64,000 bases of DNA. Origin: Phlebotomus papatasi. Taxonomy: Eukaryota; Arthropoda; Insecta; Diptera; Psychodidae. The notes below the pieces were generated by a model. That model saw only the letters and a list, made by a program, of their open reading frames with translations. It made no database searches and had not been told where the DNA came from. The stretch lies in contig NC_077223.1 of assembly GCF_024763615.1 (NCBI RefSeq), forward strand, positions 39,990,627 to 40,054,626, read 5' to 3'. Positions 55,641-64,000 of the stretch are shown piece by piece. Both the position numbers and the translations under genes were made by a program. Position 1 is the first letter of the stretch. Every line of letters starts with the position of its first letter.

Positions 55641-56210
55641 TGTTTTACATTTCATTGGGGATAGGCCAGTCAAAAAGAGAGAGCAAGATGCCAAGCTAAT
55701 CTAATCAGCTGTATGACAATTCAATTTCAGCCTAATTTCATAACTTCTCATAATCACCACTATAACAAAAAAAGCAATAGATGCCATTTTTTGCATATTT
55801 CTAAAGGATGCTGGGCCTTGTCATATATTTAATTTAGATCCATAATTTTTTTTAAATTTAAATTACATTACATTGAATCCAATTTCCTTTAGAAATACGC
55901 GGAAAATCATATATCAACGTAGTCCCGTAACTCAAAGTAACCCCACATCCCCCTACTAGCAAATATCTGAATTGTTTTATTGTATCTGAATTACTTTCAT
56001 CAAGCATTGCAATGAGTATTATTCAATATTCAGTATTATTATATAGTACTCGGTTTGATTTCTCTGATAAAATTTAATAAATTTGCAGAAGTTGAACAAG
56101 TAAAGCCGTTGAGGTACATCTGAATCTTTAAGAAATTTGGAATTGAAATCAGATTCTTGACAATTGATATAAAATTGTCCAGAACTTTGAAATGAATAGC
56201 TTTTAAGTTA

Positions 56211-56346
56211 TGGCCTAGACGCACTTACGAGACTTAAGCCGGGAGACAGATTAGTCATAAACTGATGGAAATTTAATCAAATCATTATTTTGATTATAAT
56301 TACGTTAAGCCGTCTCTCAGCTTAAGTCGTAAATGTGTCTAGGGCA
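56211..56346. mobile_element. Fold-back MITE, GGCCTAGACGCACTTACGA ends
   Basis: TGGCCTAGACGCACTTACGA and the inverse TCGTAAATGTGTCTAGGGCA, then GACTTAAGCCGGGAGAC against GTCTCTCAGCTTAAGTC. About 136 bp. Confidence 0.78.
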
Positions 56347-56979
56347 TTACTTAAGATCAGTATGACGTTGCTAGAATTTTAATTTAAGTATTATCGTTTG
56401 AACTGCCAAGACAGTAATGTAATTATAATAATCAGATATTTGGTTCCAGGTTTTAAGAGATTGTTTCGGTCGATATTTTGCGCACTTACGAAAACGGTCT
56501 TGAATCATACTTTTTAACAAAAAATTAAGACCCCTTCGACCTTCTGGCTCGAGCTAGTATACTATTGGACTAGGATAGTATTGGACTTCTGCTATTTTGG
56601 AACACCCCCCAATTTAATTTTCTGAATAACTTAGTCTCAGTTACATAAGTCGATCTCAAATTTTAGTTATGTTGTAGCCTGGCCTAAGAACTCTGGTTTG
56701 AAAGAAATTAAAACGCCCCCCGACTTCCTGTGGAGCATTTTTGTAAGTGGAGTACCTTTGAAATTGGGAATTTTCACCTATTTTTAAATTAAATTAAGCC
56801 TTATCGTGATATAATTTACGTGCATAAACAGTTTGAGAAGCTAAATTATATTATGATATGGCTCAAATTCACTTAAACATAGAAGAAAAATTCCAATTTC
56901 AAAGGTGCCCCACTTCCCTCTACGCCCTTCAAACATTTACTGACCTAAAATAACTTGACCGAACCATATCTTCGCTGTA

Positions 56980-57195
56980 GGGGAATGTAGGCATGGTTTG
57001 CACAGAGTGAACTTTCAAACGATGCGAATTTTCTCTTTGTTTTCAAAGAGCTGACTTACCATTTCTCATCTCGTTTCATGAGCTTAATAATTATCTATCG
57101 TATGGCTAAGAAGTGACAAACTAGCTTTTTGCAAACAAAGAGAAAACTTGCGTTGTTTGAAGGTTCACTCTGTGCGAACCATGCCAACATTCCCC
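56980..57195. mobile_element. TA-flanked fold-back, GGGGAATGTAGGCATGG ends
   Basis: GGGGAATGTAGGCATGGTTT and AACCATGCCAACATTCCCC, then AGTGAACTTTCAAACGATGC / GTTGTTTGAAGGTTCACT and TTTTCTCTTTG / CAAAGAGAAAA. 216 bp. Confidence 0.82.
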
Positions 57196-57360
57196 TATAT
57201 GAAGCGATTTCGATGAGATTTTAATATATTATACTATGGGATTGAGACAGTTCTAAAGAAAAGTTGCGTCCGTATGTCAATGTACTTCTACGGTGGCGGT
57301 GTTACTTGCAGTTGTTACTAAAATTTACAATGTCACAAAATGATTTAGAAAAATCTCAAA

Positions 57361-57760
57361 ATAGAATAGAATTAGAATAGAATATTTATTTGGTTAATGC
57401 CCCGGTTGAATGTAACAAGTTGGGACTATACTATAAAAACATTTTATGTGTTTTAATGGCAAATCACATTTTTAGTTTTCAGTAACATTTCCTGACAAAA
57501 ATTGTGACGAGGCCATAAGCAAAGACAAACCACAAGTAATGCTGCCATTCTACCCTTACTTGACTGAATTTATATTTTATTTATTTACTTATTTTATTTC
57601 GAATACTACTTTTCGGCTACAGCTCTTGAAAGCAAAATTTTAACAGATATAGGTGTACAAGGAATTCAATGTTTGTGTGATAGCGGCCACCGCCGTCTTA
57701 GCGTTGATAACCAACCTCCAGAGTAAAACGGTGGAAAACTCTTTCTCAGTTTTTTTCAGT
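57361..57760 (-). mobile_element. Retroposon 3' end, second copy
   Basis: Minus strand: CCACCGTTTTACTCTGGAGG and CTAAGACGGCGGTGG match 55486-55640. The element runs to an AGAATAGAATTAGAATAGAA stretch at 57361. It is longer by about 250 bp between body and tail, or carries inserted sequence. Confidence 0.5.
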
Positions 57761-57890
57761 TGTATCTATAATGTTTATTAATCGATTTTAGAGAACTTTA
57801 TTTTTCCTTTTGTTGGCCTCGTTGGTCTTCTGTATTAAAACGGTTTAAAATAGGTAATGACCAGTGATAAGTCCAGATAAACTTATACGG

Positions 57891-58085
57891 GCTTCAGACT
57901 TAAGGTTTAGCTATCTGGCTTAACTCCTCTAATGCCTAATCAAGCATGATTTTTTAGGAAATTGTTGTTTAGGATTGAATATTAAGGGCAAATGATTCAT
58001 TAGATTTTGAAAAATCAATAAAATTGCTTGTTATTAAGATTTTTGAGACCTTTTCGGGAACTTGGCTAAACCTCCAGTCTGAAGC
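57891..58085. mobile_element. Fold-back MITE, GCTTCAGACTTAAGGTTTAGC ends
   Basis: GCTTCAGACTTAAGGTTTAG and its inverse CTAAACCTCCAGTCTGAAGC delimit about 195 bp. The centre is less clearly paired. Confidence 0.65.
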
Positions 58086-58089
58086 CGGT

Positions 58090-60090
58090 TTTATGGTAGC
58101 TGAGACAGGCAACCTCGGAGTTCTTTACAACTTGGGGTGATTGTAACTCGGAATATATGCAAATTCAATTATAAGTCGAATTTTGAGGGAATAGACTCAC
58201 GTCGAACCAATGTTATCCGTTTTGTTCGCCGGAATTTGTTCGACGCGATACTTAAAATTGAAATTCATATGTGAAACTGCACCATCCTGCCCAGTGTTCT
58301 TAATCATGTCGTTTATTTCGTAATTAACTTTACTTCCATTCTCGCATTTCATTGAAATGTATTTTATGCAATGTTTAAATGTTTTTTCAGTGAATTTTTT
58401 ATTATGTCTAAAAACGGTTTCTACCTGAAAATGTTTCGCTTCTTTGACATGAATTCTTTTTCTTTTGAGAAAAAAAAATCGCATTCCTCACGATTCCATC
58501 GTTCAAAAAATATGCAGAATCATTGAATATAGCATATATAAATTCTGGCTGGTAATTTTTTTTTATGTTGCGACAACATTGATTTTTATAGCCTAAATCG
58601 TGACTGTTGAATTATGGCAAGACAGAAATTAATTGTGTCGCTCACCTGTGTATCGATCAAATTGATTTTGGCGTGTGACGATATTTTATTTCTAAAGTTT
58701 GAGAGACTGAGACTCCCTTCGGGGAAAGCCATAAAGGCAATGTATCGATGGTAACCTCATCACAAACTAATCTTCAAGGATTGGAAATTTTATTTTTTAC
58801 GACATATTCTGCATGTACGGAAATTTATTGAATTTTATATCACCTTTATATCCATGACTTTTCAGTGAGATCGTGTGCGACAAGTTTCTGTAAGAGAGAA
58901 GAAGGTTTATGAGGGTTATAAAGTCTTCTTCATTTTTTTTTTCTAAAACAATCAAAAAATCCCCTGCCAAAGGACAAAAGAGATTTCATGATAGATGAAC
59001 GAAACATCATCACATTGTCGTCTTCACAATTGTTTATCCATCATTAAGGCACTTTAAGTCAGTCGCACGCATCAAAATGGAAGATCATGCGACAGATCAT
59101 GATGATGAACATTTTACAGACCCTCCGATGAATATCCTTGTTTTACTTCACGACGTACAACTGAAAAAAAAAATAAAGCCAAAGTATCTAGGCAATAAAT
59201 TGCCATATTTATGGTCAAAATAAAGAGAGGAAATTTTCGTCTTTCACAGACCTTTCAGATCTTCTGATAATTTTCTTTAAAATGGACAAATTACTGCGGA
59301 ATCTTTTTATCTTGTTCTCATGTCTTTAGGTTGACTTTGGTTGTAGTAGTTTTACCTGTAAAAAAAATGAAAATGATTGATTCAGTTTATTTTTGGGATT
59401 TCATCTAGAAAATATATCATTTGATGGTTGTAAGGGGAGGAGTTGTTTGTTTTGCCCTTAAGGCAATTTCAGATCAAATTTGGGACTTGATCCTGTATAT
59501 TTTTTCGAAGGTAAAAAATACCTTCCAGGGCTCTTTCGGCATTTGAAATGTTGAATTTCATTATAATGATGTGTTGTGCAATTCAAATAGGAATTTTTGA
59601 GGGGTTCAAATGTTGCAACCATACATTTTTGAAGGGTAATTTTCTGGTTATATCCATTCTAAGATACTATTTTGACATGAACAGGGTTGGGTCAACATCA
59701 TTAAAATTTATGACATGAATCTTAAGATTTTATAGAATTCCACGTGATTGGTGAAAAACTTTTCAATTGTTTTAACAAAACCATATAAGAAAATTTATTA
59801 AATAAAAAAAAAAAATTTAATTAAATTGAGAATTTTTCAGATTGAAAATCGAAAAATTGAAAAATATATATTTTCAGTATAAAAATTGAATCGAAAATAG
59901 TCAAGTCCACAGAGAAAAAAATATAGGTGATCAAAATTTTCACGAATTTTTATTCAGTTTGGTGAAATTTTTCGAGTAAATACATAAGAACAAAAAATTG
60001 AGAATAGTTGCCAGCTCTCCTCCAGGAAAAACAATTATTTTTTGGCAGTTTATGTGTTATCATTTCGCGATTAAAACATCTTCATAAAAA
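58090..60090. other. Intronic stretch, no gene seen
   Basis: AT-rich with few repeats. A lone CCACAGAGAAAAAAATATAG terminus near 59911 resembles the ends of the 9735-12411 fold-back. No coding frame. Confidence 0.4.
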
Positions 60091-60119
60091 AAGTAAATTC
60101 GGTCAGTAAAATCTTAAAT

Positions 60120-60400
60120 TTGATCAGCAAAATATTAGATTTTGGTCATAATGGCTCCGGCACACCATTTCGATCAGGAAAATTTCATGAAGTCGAAATT
60201 CGGATCCCCTTCTTTCTCACTTGTTTTGCATATGAATATCTCATTCTTTCGCATACCAAATTCGATTGAGCTAAATTGAATTTGGAGTGATATTTAAGAT
60301 AAGAAGAAGAGTGCGAGAGACTGAGATAGACATATACCAAACATGTGAGATAGAAGGGGAACCAAATTTCGACTTTATGAAATTTTTTTTTAATTGAAAT
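60120..60400. mobile_element. Palindromic repeat family, copy at 60 kb
   Basis: GGCTCCGGCACACCATTTCG, TTTCATGAAGTCGAAATTCG, ATTCGATTGAGCTAAATTGA, GAGTGATATTTAAGATAAG and GAGTGCGAGAGACTGAGATA repeat the block order of 24180 and 42260. Confidence 0.65.
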
Positions 60401-60404
60401 CTCG

Positions 60405-60935
60405 AATGAGTCAAAATCGAAATCTTGAATGAGTCAAAAACCCGAAAATATAAATCCCGAATCAGCCAAAATCTTTAAAAGCCAAGATCCTGAACGAAAA
60501 GATTTCGTCAAAGTTCTGAAAGGTGCGAAATTATACGGAGGCTAAGGTCTGGAACAATTTTCCAAAATGTAGAAGACTTTTCTTTGCGTCTAGCATGCTT
60601 AATTTTGGCCCATTGTGGCTGGACTTTGATTTTCGGAATTTTGGACCTTTCAGGATCTTAGGCCTTTCGGAATTTTGGGTTTTCGAGATTTGGATCTATT
60701 CGGGAATTCGACTCATTTGGGGTTTGGCGTTTGTGATTTTGACTTCCGGGATCTTGGCCCTTTCGGGATTTTTTATTTTCGAGATTTTGACCCATTTCGG
60801 ATTTCAACCTAATTGGATTTTTATCCATTAGGGGTTTGGTCCATTCGGGATTTTGGCTCTTCTAGATTTTAAACCATTTCGGAATTTCGATCCAATCGGA
60901 ATTTTGGCCCATTTGGGGTTATGACTGGGACCGAT
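60405..60935. repeat. CCCGAAA / TTTCGGGATTTTGG minisatellite, locus 2
   Basis: It starts with CCCGAAA-type units (AATCCCGAATCAGCCAAAAT), crosses a non-repeat centre at about 60520-60620, then gives about 17 inverse units such as CTTTCGGAATTTTGG. Period about 18-21 bp; fold-back layout as at 42745. Its Phe/Gly/Leu-rich frames are repeat by-products. Confidence 0.75.
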
Positions 60936-61332
60936 AAGTTATCATCTAAGATGGTTGCAGGTAAAATGAAAAAATTGCTTATTTTTCTTTTTTTTTCAAT
61001 ATTTGTATGTGAATTTCAATATTTTTAAAGTTTCAATTTTAGTAAGAGAGACTGGGGCAAAATGTCACAAATTGAAAGTTTTGAAAATCAAAATTTTCAA
61101 GACAAAAGAAAGTAAAACCTCACAAATGTTCCTATGCCGGCCAAGATTTTTCGCAACAACGCATATTTTTGTAAAGCATATTTTCCTGTGAGATAGAGGA
61201 AAGTGGTCTGTAGCAAAGTTATAGAGCGCTAAATATCCTATAAGGACGATATGTTGATTATTATAATTGTCTTGGGCATTATGAAACCTAATGAAAAAAT
61301 AAAATATCCTTTTTGTGATATAATTATTTGCC

Positions 61333-61440
61333 TTATGGACTCTACGAGAAATTTATGCTCATATTGAAATTAATTCCCTACGCTGATGCAGGAAAACTCT
61401 TCAATATGGACATAAATTTCTCTAGTGTGTAGAGGCCATT
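61333..61440. mobile_element. MITE, CCTCTACACA family, 108 bp
   Basis: The right end TCTCTAGTGTGTAGAGGCCA is identical to the 12752 and 16131 copies. The left end (GGACTCTACGAGAAATTTAT) has lost about ten bases. Confidence 0.75.
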
Positions 61441-62722
61441 AGTCACCCCAAATTTCATTTTTTGGCTGACCAAATTTAATTTTTTACTGTTTCTTTTGTA
61501 CAGTACCTAAATGAAATTCACATATTGATTAGGTGTATATTGCCATTCAATGATTAAACTTTCAAAAGTATATATAGTGCTTTCATTTATCATTATTCTT
61601 TGAAAGGTAAATTTAAGCTGTCATAATGTGCAATATTTCAATTAAAGCGGTGTTTTTGTTGCAATATCAAAAATTTGTGGTGACATTTTTTGTTTGATCA
61701 CCCTTCAACTGGGGCTCATGGTAAATTGAGATGTAATTTTAAGTGGAGCTGTGTTGCAGCTGAAAGGCTTTCGTGAATTTCCCGCGGTGCCAATAAATCA
61801 AAAGAGTGCATGATATTTGATTAAATGAGCACATGAGGTATTTGAACAATGCTAACATAGTTTTTTTCCTTAAAAAAAAAACGATGTTTACTGAACTATT
61901 TTCTGTAGAAATAATACATGTTTTGCTATATATTTCTTTGTTAGTGAAAATGTATATGGACTAGGTAGTTAAGAATGACTTTTGAGTCTTAAAAGTGAAA
62001 ACTTTGAAAGTAGGTGGTAATAACATGAAACTTATGATGACTTCATTAAATGTAGGTGGTGTTAAATTCTAGCATAACATACTCGTGAGACACCAGGGTA
62101 AGCGTTATGCAATAATTTCATTGATAAATGGTAAAATGGTTTGTTCTGTAACGTACTAAAGGCATAAGTTCATGTTTGGAAGAAAATTGCGATTAAATAA
62201 ATAAGTAAGTCCCCCCATGTGTTTGCAAAATTGTCATTTTCCCATCATGATGAGATTTTAATGTTGTCACTGTGGTAACTTGAATATTGTATTACTTCAT
62301 TACACTATAATTTGATGGAAAATAATGAGAATTTTGCATCTTCGCGCCATGAACAAATTATTTTAATGCTTATTCGTGACACAGTTTCCATTACAACAAC
62401 GTAAATTGACACTCTTGCTCCTTCACTTTTTGATATGAAGGGTTCTTAAGTGATAATTATCTTCTCAATAGAACTTAAAACTTTTAAAAGGTTCATTGAT
62501 GAGTAATTAGAGTTATGTAGAGATCACAGTTTGCAAGAGTTTGAAAGTCCAAAACAATGATTTTTTTTTGATAGAGTTTGGGAATAGTTCAGGAAAATAC
62601 TTAGTTCATGTTTATATCGAATTGTCGTAATACATATAATTTGAATAAGTTGATTTTTCGCAAAACTTCTTTTTTCGCTTTTTGGGTAGTCTTAAATAGG
62701 TGTGATCGTGTGATTATATAAA
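61441..62722. other. Intronic stretch, no gene seen
   Basis: AT-rich, non-repetitive. No coding frame or hairpin of note. Confidence 0.4.
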
Positions 62723-62973
62723 CACTGAGAAAAAAGAGGGTGCGATTAACTTTTTTCCTCGTAACTTTAACACTTTTTAGGTGTAAAAATATATCAACAT
62801 TTTTTAATGTTAATTTTACACCTTTTTGAGTATAAAATTAACATGAAAAAGGGTAACTTTAACCCATAATACACCTAAAAAGCATAATATTTACACCGAT
62901 TTCGGATCAATAATGCAGGGTAAAATTAAAATTTCCGGAATATTATTTTAGCTTTTTCGGATTTCTCTCAGTG
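62723..62973. mobile_element. CACTGAG-family MITE, full copy, 251 bp
   Basis: CACTGAGAAAAAAGAGGGTG to GGATTTCTCTCAGTG. The inverted ends match over CACTGAGA. It is nearly identical in the interior to 29325-29574. Confidence 0.85.
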
Positions 62974-63460
62974 AAGGAATCACACCTAAAATTCAATGCT
63001 CAGCATGTAAAATCTCAACTTGAAATCGCTCTCCTGCAAAGTTGACCATTCGCGACTTATTTGTTTTATATTCTAAGCCGTTCATATTCGTCTATCCTTT
63101 TATTATGTTTGTTGCTAGTCAGAAGACAAACGGTATGAAATATCACTTTCCGGTATTCGATGACCCACCTATGAGTGAACAGTATTTAGGGAGGATTTTT
63201 TCAGTTCACCTTCACTACATCCAATACCATTTCAAAATTATGTATTTTGGATTGCTTTTCGGAACTATTCCAAAGATTTTTTTCCGTATACATATTTGGA
63301 TTTTCGAATATGAAATATTGGGTCGCGGTTAAGATCCCGAAAGTCTTTTGACTTAACTCTTAAAAGAATTATAGCTATTCCTACAATTGCACCTCGTTTG
63401 TTACAAACAAAGGGAAATTTTCAGTGTTCTGGGAAATTATTCTACACATTATTTTCCGTA

Positions 63461-63714
63461 TAGGGTAAAAGTGATATAATTTGGAATTAGTGTTACAAGT
63501 TGGACAATTCGCCGGTACAAGTTGGATATGGCTTTTTTCTTGATAAATACAGTACAAAATTTGTTTTTAAGCACAAGGAACCAAATTATAAAACTAAAGC
63601 ATTAAAAATATACAAATAAAAATGAAGTACTAAATTTATCAAGACAAAAAGCCCTATCCAAATTGTATCATTGTCCAACTTGTACCACTGTCCAACTTGT
63701 ACCACTTTACCCTA
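63461..63714. mobile_element. TA-flanked fold-back, GGGTAAAAGTG ends
   Basis: TAGGGTAAAAGTGATATAAT at the left; CCACTTTACCCTA at the right. GTTACAAGTTGGACAAT and its inverse (ATTGTCCAACTTGTACC, present twice) pair, then TGGATATGGCTTTTTTCTTG / CAAGACAAAAAGCCCTATCC. Confidence 0.82.
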
Positions 63715-63724
63715 ATTTTGTTTC

Positions 63725-63945
63725 CTTAAGAATTTTGATCATTCGGGATAATGGCTTTCAGGATTTTGGCTTTTTGGAATTTTTCCTTTCGGGATTTTGG
63801 TCCATTCGGGGTAGTTCGACCTATTTGGGATTTTGGCTTTTCGGAATTTTGTTTTTCGGGATTTTGGCTTTCCGGAATATCAGCTTTCGGGACTTTGGTA
63901 ACGGGATTTTGGGTTTAGGGATTTTGGCCGGTAGCGGTAATAGGC
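63725..63945. repeat. TTTCGGGATTTTGGC minisatellite, locus 3
   Basis: About ten units of CTTTCGGGATTTTGG and variants, period about 15-21 bp, in one orientation. No inverse half is visible at this locus before the window ends. Confidence 0.75.
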
Positions 63946-64000
63946 AATCTTTTTAGACCTTTCATTCAGTAAATTTTCCATTTTAACTTAATGAAACTTC

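Larger units (their letters stand above)
22078..64000 (+). other. Putative giant LSD1 intron, extends beyond the window
   Basis: It starts with GTAAGTTCC at the end of LSD1 exon 2. No frame of useful length in the remaining 41.9 kb encodes the missing part of LSD1 (expected motifs such as GYS.VP.ALAEGL, PLGVLK, FAGEHT, PATVHGAL are absent) or any other recognisable gene. The interval is AT-rich and full of MITEs, listed separately. Alternatives are a misassembly or a break in synteny just after exon 2. Confidence 0.6.

Noticed and set aside
60523..63956. Phe/Gly/Leu-rich frames (60523-60831 and 63663-63956) as membrane proteins
   Set aside because: They are translations of the TTTCGGGATTTTGG minisatellite.

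Overview
This is a eukaryotic, AT-rich, insect-type window, most likely from a nematoceran fly (a phlebotomine sand fly would fit, but that is inference). The reasons are animal-type GT-AG introns, several of them only 58-67 bp, an insect TATA/initiator arrangement, two peritrophin-type chitin-binding genes, and a dense load of insect-style MITEs. The four real genes occupy only the first third of the window.

Layout. (1) 1-8284, + strand: the 3' part of the TSC2 (tuberin; Drosophila gigas) gene. Five exons at 1517-2291, 3702-4578, 6843-7465, 7968-8069 and 8129-8284 join in frame to about 843 codons, ending with the RapGAP domain and the C-terminal tail. The 5' exons lie outside the window. 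(2) 9078-9465, -: the decayed C-terminus of a LINE reverse-transcriptase ORF. (3) 9735-12411: a 2.7 kb fold-back element whose two arms are inverted arrays of a 22-bp palindromic unit. (4) 14783-15307, +, and 17381-16817, -: two convergent secreted proteins, each with two CBM14 chitin-binding domains. (5) 19003-19161, +: a second LINE C-terminal fragment. (6) 20399-22077, +: the first two coding exons of LSD1/KDM1A (Drosophila Su(var)3-3), with the SWIRM domain, FAD-binding fold and tower domain. The C-terminal half of its amine-oxidase domain is not in the window, so 22078-64000 reads as one unfinished intron of at least 41.9 kb.

The putative giant intron holds no convincing gene. It is filled with small non-autonomous elements, many nested. 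The families are: TA-flanked fold-backs beginning GGGKAA; a CACTGAG-ended 250-bp family; a CCTCTACACA-ended family at TTAA-like sites; a pogo-like TACAGTAGACTCTC family; an AGTACT-ended 185-bp family; tRNA-derived SINEs; and a CCCGAAA minisatellite seen at three loci.

The genes do not form a pathway. TSC2 restrains Rheb/TORC1 growth signalling, LSD1 demethylates histone H3K4, and the peritrophin-like proteins bind chitin in gut lining or cuticle. The most unusual objects are the 22-bp palindrome fold-back, the set of otherwise different MITEs that share one terminal signature, and the very long LSD1 intron.
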